DNA of 64,000 nucleotides from contig NZ_CM001165.1 in NCBI RefSeq assembly GCF_000213055.1, positions 6,813,445 to 6,877,444 of the forward strand, given 5' to 3'. Each line of letters opens with the position of its first letter. Position 1 is the stretch's first letter. Positions 13,582-23,528 of this stretch are shown here, one piece after another. Source of the DNA: Streptomyces sp. Tu6071 (lineage in GTDB: Bacteria > Actinomycetota > Actinomycetes > Streptomycetales > Streptomycetaceae). Below the pieces are notes generated by a model, which had not been told where the DNA came from, made no database searches, and worked only from the letters and a program-made list of their open reading frames with translations. A program made the position numbers and the translations under genes.

Positions 13582-14475
13582 ATGAGCGAAACGCCCGACG
13601 AGCACCCCGGCGAACTGCCGCAGGAGCGGTCCCGCGAACTGCCCGAGGAGCGGCCGCGGCCCCAGGCCGACGGCGGTGACGAGCGGCGCACGGGAGGACA
13701 GCACGCCCAGGCGCGCCCGGAGCCGTCGCGCACCCCCGCGGGGGACGGTAAGGCCCTGACGGGCCGTCAGCGGCTCGTCAAGGGTCTGTGGCCGCCGCGC
13801 GTCACCCGCGCGCAGCTCATCGTCGCGCTGCTGCTCTTCGTCCTCGGCCTCGGTCTCGCCATCCAGGTGCGCTCCCACAACGACAGCAGCGCGCTGCGCG
13901 GGGCACGTCAGGAAGATCTTGTTCGTATCCTCGATGAACTGGATGACCGTACTCAGCGTCTGGAAGACGAGAAGCAGAGTCTGGAGGGCCAGCGCACGGA
14001 GCTGGAGAACAGCTCGGACCAGGCGGAGGAGGCGCGGAAGCAGACCGTGGAGAAGGAACGCCAGCTCGGCATCCTGGCCGGCACGGTGGCCGCGCAGGGC
14101 CCCGGGATCACGGTGACGGTCGACGACCCGAAGCACCGGGTCAAGGCCGACATGCTCCTCGACACCATCCAGGAGCTGCGCGCGGCGGGTGCCGAAGCCA
14201 TCCAGATCGGTGACGTCCGGGTCGTCGCGAGCACGTATCTGACCGACGAGGGCCAGAGCGTGCGGATCGACGGGCACAAGGTCGAAGCGCCGTTCCGGTT
14301 CAAGGTCATCGGCAAGTCGCAGGACCTGACGCCCGCGCTCAGCATCCCGGGCGGGGTCGTGCAGACTCTGGAGAAGGAGCAGGCCACCGTCGTGGTGCAG
14401 GAGGAGAAGAAGATCGTCGTGGACGCCTTGCGGCCCGCGAAGACGCCCGATTACGCTCAGTCGTCCTCGCGGTGA
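13582..14475 (+). CDS. DUF881 membrane-anchored coiled-coil protein (second copy)
   Basis: A 297-residue paralogue of the gene two upstream. It has a charged Pro/Glu/Arg-rich cytoplasmic N-terminus of about 70 residues, one membrane span (about 77-96), a strong coiled coil at about 108-155, and the DUF881 core (VAAQGPGITVTVDDPKH; IQELRAAGAEAIQIGDVRV). An odd feature is a run of unusual A/T-ending codons at 13903-13980, coding for the start of the coiled coil (see findings). It probably forms a complex with Sbp and the first DUF881 protein, judged from gene order only. Confidence 0.9.
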   Translation: MSETPDEHPGELPQERSRELPEERPRPQADGGDERRTGGQHAQARPEPSRTPAGDGKALTGRQRLVKGLWPPRVTRAQLIVALLLFVLGLGLAIQVRSHNDSSALRGARQEDLVRILDELDDRTQRLEDEKQSLEGQRTELENSSDQAEEARKQTVEKERQLGILAGTVAAQGPGITVTVDDPKHRVKADMLLDTIQELRAAGAEAIQIGDVRVVASTYLTDEGQSVRIDGHKVEAPFRFKVIGKSQDLTPALSIPGGVVQTLEKEQATVVVQEEKKIVVDALRPAKTPDYAQSSSR

Positions 14476-14555
14476 AGCGGTGCGCATGACGATTACCGTG
14501 CGAGGGCAGGAGGAAGCGGGGGGTCGACGCGTCGTCAGACCGGCGCGTAGGGAAA

Positions 14556-14677
14556 ACTGTCCGGTGGTCGTGGGCCTCGTGGAGATGTCCCGGACAGTCA
14601 GTGAGAGCAATGAGGGTTCGTCCTGCCCCACGGGCGGGTCTGTTTCGGTCAAGGGGAATCGCCCGTGAGTTTTTTTT
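14556..14677 (+). promoter_or_regulatory. structured leader with terminator-like hairpin over the FHA gene start
   Basis: Two perfect inverted repeats occupy the gap before the FHA gene: ACTGTCCGG (14556-14564) with CCGGACAGT (14590-14598), and CACGGGCG (14629-14636) with CGCCCGTG (14660-14667). The second encloses the ribosome binding site AAGGGGA, contains the GTG start codon in its 3' arm and is followed at once by AG and eight T residues (14670-14677). It looks like an attenuator or a start-masking hairpin. Function is inferred. Confidence 0.5.
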
Positions 14678-15489
14678 CGAAGTTGTTCGGCAGGAGCAAG
14701 CGCGAGGACGGTGCCGCCGCGCGGCACCGCGCCCGTCCCGGCGAGGAGGGGGAGCGCCCGCTGTTCCGTGACGAAGTCGCTGGTCCGGCTGGTGGTACGC
14801 AGGGTGGACAGGGCGCGTCGGCTGTTGACCCGGCCACCGCGGGCCGCATAGGTTTCGGGGAACCGTCAACCTCAAGTACGGGTGGAGGGTTCGCCCGCGA
14901 CTCGTATGCGCCGAACGCTTCCGCGGGACAGCAGGGTCAGGAGGACTCGTCCATGGGCTTTCTGGTGTGTGGCAGGTGCGGTCATCAGAACCCACAGACG
15001 GGCCGCTTCTGCTCCAACTGCGGGGCCCCGCTGCGCCCCGGCGCGGTGCCCGAGCGTGCCTCGGAGACCACGTCGACCATCTCCATCTCGGGTCTTGAGG
15101 CGTACGACCCCGAGGCCACCGGACAGACGGCGCTGCCCGCGCTCTCGCCGGAGGCCCAGGCGGCCGTGGACGCCCTGCCGCTCGGCTCGGCGCTCCTGAT
15201 CGTGCGGCGCGGCCCCAACTCGGGCAGCCGCTTCCTGCTCGACGGGGAGCTGACCACGGCGGGCCGTCACCCGCAGAGCGACATCTTCCTCGACGACGTG
15301 ACCGTCTCCCGGCGGCACGTGGAGTTCCGGCGCGAGGCCGACGGCACCTTCACCGTCGCGGACGTCGGCAGTCTCAACGGCACCTACGTCAACCGTGAGC
15401 GCATCGACTCGGTCGTGCTCGCCAACGGCGACGAGGTGCAGATCGGCAAGTACCGGCTGGTCTTCTACGCGAGCCAGCAGGCACTCTGA
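14665..15489 (+). CDS. garA: zinc-ribbon and FHA domain protein, GarA/OdhI type
   Basis: A 274-residue soluble protein. Residues 1-96 are a low-complexity extension, then a four-cysteine zinc ribbon (C102, C105, C116, C119), an ETTS motif (134-137), and a C-terminal FHA domain (about 180-270) with TAGRHPQSDIFLDDVTVSRRH and GSLNGTYVN. In mycobacteria and corynebacteria GarA/OdhI is phosphorylated on the ETTS threonines by Ser/Thr kinases and then switches off inhibition of 2-oxoglutarate dehydrogenase and related enzymes (established knowledge); the same role here is inferred from the very close FHA sequence. A second in-frame start, ATG at 14953 (Met97), has a perfect AGGAGG at 14939-14944 and would give a 178-residue protein nearer to GarA's size. 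Confidence 0.88.
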   Translation: MSFFSKLFGRSKREDGAAARHRARPGEEGERPLFRDEVAGPAGGTQGGQGASAVDPATAGRIGFGEPSTSSTGGGFARDSYAPNASAGQQGQEDSSMGFLVCGRCGHQNPQTGRFCSNCGAPLRPGAVPERASETTSTISISGLEAYDPEATGQTALPALSPEAQAAVDALPLGSALLIVRRGPNSGSRFLLDGELTTAGRHPQSDIFLDDVTVSRRHVEFRREADGTFTVADVGSLNGTYVNRERIDSVVLANGDEVQIGKYRLVFYASQQAL

Positions 15490-15507
15490 CCCGCGAGAGC
15501 AGGGGCC

Positions 15508-16263
15508 ATGGTGGACAGAGCGAGGGGCGGTGCCGGTCTTGACGGCACCGCCGCCGAGCGGACTCGCCCGACGGGCACCGCTGCCGGGCGGACCCGTCCG
15601 GTGAGTATCGGGGCGGTGCTCAACATCCTCCGCGAGGAGTTCCCCGAGGTCACCATCTCCAAGATCCGCTTCCTGGAGGCCGAGGGGCTCATCGAGCCCC
15701 AGCGCACCCCCTCCGGGTACCGGAAATTCACCCCGCGCGACGTGGAGCGCCTCGGCCACGTCCTGCGGATGCAGCGCGACCACTACCTGCCGCTCAAGGC
15801 GATCCGCGAGTACCTGGACGCCGTCGAACGCGGTGAGCGCCCGACGGCACCGCTCGTCGGGCGGCAGAGCGGACCCCCACCGCGTGACGAGGTGACCGTG
15901 AGCCGCCTCGGCCGCGCCGAACTGCTCGCCGCGGCCGGTGTGGACGAGGCGGAGCTGACCGACTGGGAGTCGTACGGCCTCGTCGCCCCGCTCCCCGACG
16001 GGCACTACGACGCCCGCCTCGTGCGGATCGCCCGGCTCGTCTCGGAGCTGGGGCGGCACGGCATCGAGCCCCGGCATCTGCGGGCGACCAAGGCCGCCGC
16101 CGACCGCGAGGCGGGCCTCGTCGAACAGGTGGTCGCCCCCCTCGTCCGCCACCGCAACCCGCAGACGCGGGCGCAGGCGGAGGAACGCACCCGCGAGCTG
16201 GCCGACCTGGCGACGGGGCTGCACAGCGCGCTGGTCGAGCTGGCTCTCGACCTGCGGTCCTGA
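15508..16263 (+). CDS. ftsR: MerR-family transcriptional regulator, FtsR-like
   Basis: A 251-residue DNA-binding protein with a MerR winged helix at about 31-110 (VTISKIRFLEAEGLIEPQRT, SGYRKFTPRDVERL) and a C-terminal helical dimerisation region with a second helix-turn-helix-like stretch. It is the counterpart by sequence type and position of mycobacterial Rv1828 and corynebacterial FtsR, a regulator of ftsZ expression and growth. It has no cysteine metal site. The ATG at 15508 follows AGGGG and lies 18 bases after the FHA gene's stop, so it is probably co-transcribed with it. Confidence 0.88.
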   Translation: MVDRARGGAGLDGTAAERTRPTGTAAGRTRPVSIGAVLNILREEFPEVTISKIRFLEAEGLIEPQRTPSGYRKFTPRDVERLGHVLRMQRDHYLPLKAIREYLDAVERGERPTAPLVGRQSGPPPRDEVTVSRLGRAELLAAAGVDEAELTDWESYGLVAPLPDGHYDARLVRIARLVSELGRHGIEPRHLRATKAAADREAGLVEQVVAPLVRHRNPQTRAQAEERTRELADLATGLHSALVELALDLRS

Positions 16264-16400
16264 GCGAGGCCGGGCCGGCGGGGCGCGGACCCGGTCCGTT
16301 CGCGGGTTTCCCCGTGTGATGTGCGCCTTTCGGCCCTGTGCGTCCCTGCTCGTACGCCCCCGACTACCCAAACCGGCCGGGGACGACCTAGGGTTGGTGT

Positions 16401-16874
16401 GTGAATGAGCTCGACGTCGTAGGTGTCCGGGTCGAAATGCCCTCCAACCAGCCGATCGTGCTCCTGCGAGAAGTGGGAGGCGACCGGTACCTTCCCATCT
16501 GGATCGGTGCCGGCGAGGCGACGGCCATCGCCTTCGCCCAGCAGGGGATGACCCCTGCCAGGCCGCTGACGCACGACCTCTTCAAGAACGTGCTCGAAGC
16601 CGTCGGTCAAGAGCTGACCGAGGTCCGTATCACCGGCCTCAAGGACGGCATCTTCCACGCGGAACTCGTCTTCGCCAGTGGTATCGAGGTCAGCGCTCGT
16701 CCCTCCGACGCCATAGCGCTCGCGCTGCGCACCGGCTCGCCGATCTACGGTGCGGAGGAACTGCTCGACAGCGCGGGGATCGCGATCCCCGACGAGCAGG
16801 AGGACGAGGTGGAGAAGTTCCGCGAGTTCCTCGACCAGATCTCTCCCGAGGACTTCGGGACCAACAGCCAGTGA
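16401..16874 (+). CDS. bifunctional nuclease family protein (DUF151)
   Basis: A 157-residue protein that reads cleanly as the DUF151 family (MNELDVVGVRVEMPSNQPIV; YLPIWIGAGEATAIAFAQQG; DLFKNVLEAVGQELTEVRIT; RPSDAIALALRTGSPIY). Members are called bifunctional nucleases from plant work; in bacteria the role is not established. The start is the GTG at 16401; the nearby ATG at 16405 is out of frame. It sits between two MerR regulators, in the same arrangement as Rv1828-Rv1829-Rv1830 of mycobacteria. Its acidic C-terminus (EDEVEKFREFLDQISPEDFG) is typical. Confidence 0.9.
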   Translation: MNELDVVGVRVEMPSNQPIVLLREVGGDRYLPIWIGAGEATAIAFAQQGMTPARPLTHDLFKNVLEAVGQELTEVRITGLKDGIFHAELVFASGIEVSARPSDAIALALRTGSPIYGAEELLDSAGIAIPDEQEDEVEKFREFLDQISPEDFGTNSQ

Positions 16875-17008
16875 GGCCCGCTCCGGGCCCCCGATCCCCC
16901 GCCGGGGACCGGGGGACGAGCGGGCATTCGGCTAGCCTTACCCCGGCGAACCGCGCGGCAAACCACTCTCCAGGGGAATATCACCCGGCGTGCCCAGCGT
17001 GGCGATCG

Positions 17009-17037
17009 TTGACGCACCCCGGGTGACTGCCTACCGT
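17009..17037 (+). promoter_or_regulatory. vegetative promoter of the second merR gene
   Basis: TTGACG (17009-17014), a 17-base spacer and TACCGT (17032-17037) make a near-consensus HrdB-type promoter. Transcription would start near 17044, leaving a short leader of about 23 bases with GGAGG at 17057-17061. Confidence 0.7.
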
Positions 17038-17066
17038 CATGTGCCAGGTCGAGGACGGAGGTCGGC

Positions 17067-17681
17067 GTGAGAAGCAGCGGCGACAGCAGGGTGGGGGGCG
17101 TCCCCGGGCGACGCCCGAACGGCGAGGCTCCCCTGCCGCTGCGCGGGGGTGGACCGGGGCCGCAGGCGGTCGTTCCCGCGCCCGCGGTGGGATACCGGGG
17201 GCCGACGGCGTGCGTGGCGGCCGGTATCACGTACCGCCAGCTCGACTACTGGGCGCGCACCGGGCTCGTGGAGCCGAGCGTGCGCGCCGCGCAGGGCTCG
17301 GGGACCCAGCGCCTCTACAGCTTCCACGACGTCGTTGTCCTCAAGATCGTGCGGCGCTTTCTCGACACCGGGGTCGCGCTCCAGAACATCCGCGGCACCG
17401 TGCGGCACCTGCGCCACCGCGATCCGAAGGACCTGGAGGGGATGACCCTCATGAGCGACGGGGCGACGGTCTACGAGTGCACGTCGTCCGAGGAGGTCGT
17501 GGAGCTGCTCCAGGGCGGCCAGGGCATCTTCGGTATCGCCGTGGGGGTCGTGCAGCGCGATGTCGAGGCGGCGCTCGCGCAGCTGCACGGTGAGCGGGTC
17601 GACGAGGGCGAGACGGTGATCCGGGGCGGCGAGGCCGCCGGGGACGAACTCGCGGCGCGGCGGCGCAACCGGGCGGTGTGA
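17067..17681 (+). CDS. MerR-family transcriptional regulator (second copy)
   Basis: A 204-residue regulator. After a Gly/Pro-rich 40-residue N-terminus, the MerR winged helix covers about 42-115 (GITYRQLDYWARTGLVEPSV; TQRLYSFHDVVVLKIVRRFL), followed by a dimerisation and sensing region (VYECTSSEEVVELLQGGQGI; GIAVGVVQRDVEAALAQL). It matches Rv1830 of mycobacteria in type and position. The GTG start has GGAGG five bases upstream. It carries its own promoter, so it is not just read through from the DUF151 gene. Confidence 0.88.
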   Translation: MRSSGDSRVGGVPGRRPNGEAPLPLRGGGPGPQAVVPAPAVGYRGPTACVAAGITYRQLDYWARTGLVEPSVRAAQGSGTQRLYSFHDVVVLKIVRRFLDTGVALQNIRGTVRHLRHRDPKDLEGMTLMSDGATVYECTSSEEVVELLQGGQGIFGIAVGVVQRDVEAALAQLHGERVDEGETVIRGGEAAGDELAARRRNRAV

Positions 17682-17712
17682 GGACCGGGACCTCGCAGGA
17701 CCTCGCGGAGCG

Positions 17713-17742
17713 GAGGCGGGCGGCCGGGTGGCCGCCCGCCTC
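17713..17742 (+). terminator. terminator after the second merR gene
   Basis: GAGGCGGGCGGCC (17713-17725), loop GGGT, GGCCGCCCGCCTC (17730-17742): a 13-bp perfect hairpin 31 bases past the stop codon, followed by TCTCCC. Confidence 0.85.
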
Positions 17743-17835
17743 TCCCATGTCTGTCTCCGCCCCTTGTTCCCGCCTTCCTCGTGTCCCCGGCCTTCCGTAC
17801 CGGGCGTTGTCAGTGGGGTGCGCGAGCATGGGGGT

Positions 17836-19221
17836 GTGAGACGTGCCCCGACCGTGCTGCATCTCGACATGGATGCCTTCTTCGCCGCTGCCGAGCAGGC
17901 GGCGAAGCCGAGCCTGCGCGGGAAGGCGGTCGTCGTCGGGGGGCTCGGTCCGCGCGGCGTCGTCTCCACCGCGTCGTACGAGGCGCGCTCCTTCGGGGTG
18001 CACTCGGCGATGCCCACGGCGCAGGCGCGCCGCCTCGCGCCGAACGCCGCCTACCTCTTCCCCCGCTTCACGCTCTACCGGAGCGTGAGCGAGCAGGTAA
18101 TGGAGCTGCTCGGGGCGCTCTCGCCGCTCGTGGAGCCGCTGAGCCTCGACGAGGCGTTCGTCGACCTGGAGGCCGGTGGCGTGGCCTTCGACGCGGGGAC
18201 GGCGCGCGCGGTGGGGGAGCGGCTGCGGGCCGACATCAGGGCGCGGACGGGGCTGACGGGCTCCGTGGGGCTCGCCGCGTCGAAGATGCTCGCGAAGATC
18301 GGCTCCGAGCGGGCCAAGCCGGACGGGCTCGTGCTGATCGAGCCGGGCACCGAGCGCGAGCTGCTCGCGCCGCTCTCCGTGCGGGTGCTGCCCGGGATCG
18401 GCCCCGCCACCGGGGACCACCTGCGCAGGGCCGGGATCAGCACGATCGGGGAGATCGCGGAGGCGGGCGAGGACGAACTCGTACGGCTGCTCGGGAAGGC
18501 GCACGGCGCGGGGGTGTACGCGATGTCGCTCGCGCACGACGAGCGGCCCGTCGTCGCCGAGCGGGAGGGGAAATCGGTCTCGGTCGAGGACACGTACGAC
18601 CTGGACATCCACGACCGGGTACGGGTACGGGCCGAGGTCGCCGCGCTCGCCGACCGCTGCGTGGGGCGGCTGCGGGCGAGCGGGCGCTCGGGGCGGACCG
18701 TGGTGCTCAAGGTCCGCCGGTACGACTTCTCGACGCTCACACGCTCCGAGACGCTGCGCGCGCCGACCGACGACCCGGCCGTCGTGCGCGAGGCGGCGGC
18801 GCGGCTCCTGGAACTCGTGGACACGACGGGCGGGGTGCGGCTGCTCGGGGTCGGTGTCTCCGGGCTCGCCGACTTCACGCAGGAGGTGCTGTTCGCGCGG
18901 ACGACGGCGGGGGAGGAACCCCTCGCCCTGGCCCCCGAACCGCTCCGGGTGACCTCGCCCGTGCCCGTGCCGTCAGTGCCGCCCGCGCCGCGGTGGCGGC
19001 CGGGCCAGGACGTCGTGCACACGGAGCACGGGCCCGGCTGGGTGCAGGGCAGCGGGCTCGGGCGGGTCACCGTGCGCTTCGAGACGCCGTACGACGAGCG
19101 CCCGGGGCGCGTACGGACCTTCGCCGTCGACGACCCGGAGCTGAGCGCGGGGGAACCGCTTCCGCTGGTGCGGGGCACGGGCACGGGCGAGGTGCGGCCG
19201 GGGGCGGCGGGGGTGCCGTAG
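17836..19221 (+). CDS. dinB: DNA polymerase IV (Y-family translesion polymerase)
   Basis: A 461-residue error-prone polymerase that copies past damaged bases. The catalytic acidic residues are present: LHLDMDAFF (Asp11) and LSLDEAFVD (Asp105, Glu106). The thumb region with SVGLAASKMLAKIGSERAKP and the helix-hairpin-helix region VRVLPGIGPATGDHLRRAGI follow. The last 60-70 residues beyond the little-finger domain (WRPGQDVVHTEHGPGWVQGS) are an extra C-terminal segment seen in actinobacterial DinB. The GTG at 17836 is chosen because homology begins there; no strong ribosome binding site precedes it. I see no LexA box in the short upstream gap. It converges on the PRC-barrel gene. Confidence 0.95.
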   Translation: MRRAPTVLHLDMDAFFAAAEQAAKPSLRGKAVVVGGLGPRGVVSTASYEARSFGVHSAMPTAQARRLAPNAAYLFPRFTLYRSVSEQVMELLGALSPLVEPLSLDEAFVDLEAGGVAFDAGTARAVGERLRADIRARTGLTGSVGLAASKMLAKIGSERAKPDGLVLIEPGTERELLAPLSVRVLPGIGPATGDHLRRAGISTIGEIAEAGEDELVRLLGKAHGAGVYAMSLAHDERPVVAEREGKSVSVEDTYDLDIHDRVRVRAEVAALADRCVGRLRASGRSGRTVVLKVRRYDFSTLTRSETLRAPTDDPAVVREAAARLLELVDTTGGVRLLGVGVSGLADFTQEVLFARTTAGEEPLALAPEPLRVTSPVPVPSVPPAPRWRPGQDVVHTEHGPGWVQGSGLGRVTVRFETPYDERPGRVRTFAVDDPELSAGEPLPLVRGTGTGEVRPGAAGVP

Positions 19222-19268
19222 ACGCTGGTGCCGGAAGGTGGCCGGGAATCGACAGGGGAGCGGGGCCC

Positions 19269-19640
19269 TCAGGCGTCCTCGCGGCCCGCGATGCTCCCGA
19301 ACTCGACGTCCTCGTGCGGTTCCGGGGGGTTCGCGTCGAGGCCGTAGTGGCGGTAGAGCTGGAGTTCCTGCTGCGGCGAGAGGTGGCGGCCCACGCCGAA
19401 GTCGGGCGCGTCCTTGATGAGGGCGCGTGCGAAGGGGACGCGCAGGACGCCCGAGACGAGCCGGCTCGGCTCCAGGGGGACGAAGGCGTCCCTGCTGAAG
19501 AGGCCGGTGCGTATCGCCGCCCACTCGGGGATTCCGGTGGCGTCGTCGAGGTACACCTCGTCCACGGTGCCGATCCGGGCACCCTCGTGGTCCACCGCCT
19601 TGCGACCGATCAGGGCGTGCGGGTCGATATCGGTCTCCAC
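19269..19640 (-). CDS. PRC-barrel domain protein
   Basis: A 123-residue soluble protein. The PRC barrel covers about residues 5-70 (LIGRKAVDHEGARIGTVDEV; TGIPEWAAIRTGLFSRDAFV), followed by a short helical tail ending in a QELQLYRHYGLD motif common to Streptomyces PRC-barrel proteins. PRC barrels occur in RNA processing (RimM) and photosynthetic proteins; the free-standing actinobacterial ones have no firm function. The start ATG at 19640 has AGGAGG about 8 bases upstream. It reads divergently from gcvP. Confidence 0.88.
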   Translation of the reverse strand: METDIDPHALIGRKAVDHEGARIGTVDEVYLDDATGIPEWAAIRTGLFSRDAFVPLEPSRLVSGVLRVPFARALIKDAPDFGVGRHLSPQQELQLYRHYGLDANPPEPHEDVEFGSIAGREDA

Positions 19641-19784
19641 GGCACCTCCTGGTGTCGGCGCCCGCGCTGCGGGGCCGTAGGGCTCGTACCCCTACGTAAA
19701 GGCACTTCCGCTCCGGCGGCCACTCGGCGCCCCGCCGCCCCTGACCCGCCCGGCGCGCCGCTGGTACGCTGGCCATTGGCTGCT

Positions 19785-20010
19785 GACCCTGTGCGGGAGA
19801 GTGCCCCGGAGCTCGACACCGGGGACGCCGAAGGAGCAAATCCTCCCCGGAATCTCTCAGGCCCCTGTACCGCGCGGGTGAGGTCACTCTGGAAAGCAGG
19901 ACGCGTCCGGCGGGTACGCGGGGCGTCGGTCCTCACCGACGGTGCAAGCCTGCGCGGGCGCGTGCGTCCGTGAAGGTGAAGCTCTCAGGTCCGGATGACA
20001 GAGGGGGAGG
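19785..20010 (+). ncRNA. tandem glycine riboswitch upstream of gcvP
   Basis: Two glycine aptamers lie side by side. The first (about 19791-19878) has CGGGAGAGT, the core ACGCCGAAGGAGCAAATCC and AATCTCTCAGGCCCC. The second (about 19887-20007) has CTCTGGAAAGCAGGACGC, the core CACCGACGGTGCAAGCC and AGCTCTCAGG followed by GGATGACAGAGGGGG. These are the conserved glycine-binding loops of the gcvT-type riboswitch. It stands 60 bases before gcvP. In known cases glycine binding turns the downstream cleavage gene on. The expression platform should lie between 20010 and 20060. Confidence 0.93.
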
Positions 20011-20071
20011 CCGTCCGGGTACCCGCAGGTGGTATCCGGTGCAGGTCGCGCCGACCAGGAGGCCCCCGCAG

Positions 20072-22957
<2,886 letters not shown>

Positions 22958-23003
22958 GCCGGTCCGCCCCCCGAGGGCGCTCGACTCCCCCCATGGGAAA
23001 CGC

Positions 23004-23040
23004 GGGGCCGGTACGGAGATCGTCTCTCCGTACCGGCCCC
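23004..23040. terminator. bidirectional terminator between gcvP and the DUF5999 gene
   Basis: GGGGCCGGTACGGAGA (23004-23019), loop TCGTC, TCTCCGTACCGGCCCC (23025-23040): 16 perfect base pairs between two converging genes. Confidence 0.88.
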
Positions 23041-23069
23041 GCGCCGTGCGTCCGGTCCGTCCGGGCGGC

Positions 23070-23273
23070 TCAGGCCGCCGTCGTCACCGTGTCCGCCGCC
23101 GGGCGGTGCGGGGCGATGACGCTGCCGTCCGGGAGGATTTCGCCGGTGTCCTCGAAGAGCAGGACCCCGTTGCACAGCAGACTCCAGCCCTGCTCCGGGT
23201 GGTGGGCCACCGGCAGGGCGGCGTCCCGGTCGGCGGAGAGGGCGGTGGGGCAGGGTGGCTGGTGCTGGCACAT
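23070..23273 (-). CDS. DUF5999 family small protein
   Basis: A 67-residue protein of a family widespread in Streptomyces, recognised by its start MCQHQPPCPTA and by VAHHPEQGWSLLCNGVLLFE and LPDGSVIAPHRP. The two N-terminal cysteines and the histidines could bind metal, but no function is known. The frame stays open to 23375 and an ATG at 23342 would give 90 residues; I prefer the ATG at 23273 because the family homology begins exactly there. A 16-bp terminator follows the gene. Confidence 0.75.
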   Translation of the reverse strand: MCQHQPPCPTALSADRDAALPVAHHPEQGWSLLCNGVLLFEDTGEILPDGSVIAPHRPAADTVTTAA

Positions 23274-23485
23274 GGTTCCGGTCTCTCGCTGGCTCGTGGG
23301 GCTCGGCCGGCTCGTGAGGCCGGTGGGTTCCTCGATGGTCATGACCGCATCCCCCGTATCGGTTGCTGGTCGCAAGTCTTCCCCCGGGAGGCCGCTGCCG
23401 CAGGGATTTCGCGAGAGCGGGCCTCCTCGGACAAGGACGCTTCACCCGTGCGGGCGGTTCGCTGAACGGCCTTGCCCGTTCGGGT

Positions 23486-23519
23486 GGTTCGCCGTAGTCC
23501 GCGAGGACTACGGCGAACC
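23486..23519. terminator. perfect hairpin with GNRA loop, terminator of the 23529-24125 gene
   Basis: GGTTCGCCGTAGTCC (23486-23500), loop GCGA, GGACTACGGCGAACC (23505-23519). The 15-bp perfect stem starts 10 bases after the stop of the minus-strand gene at 23529 and lacks a T run. Confidence 0.75.
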
Positions 23520-23528
23520 GGGCCGTCC

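Noticed and set aside
14476..14664. Possible remnant of gcvH between the second DUF881 gene and the FHA gene
   Set aside because: The lipoyl-lysine motif and flanking GcvH residues are absent in all frames; the stretch is better explained as a structured leader.
19970..20071. Upstream in-frame start for gcvP at 19970
   Set aside because: It would place the start inside the second glycine aptamer; the ATG at 20072 has AGGAGG and fits the family start.
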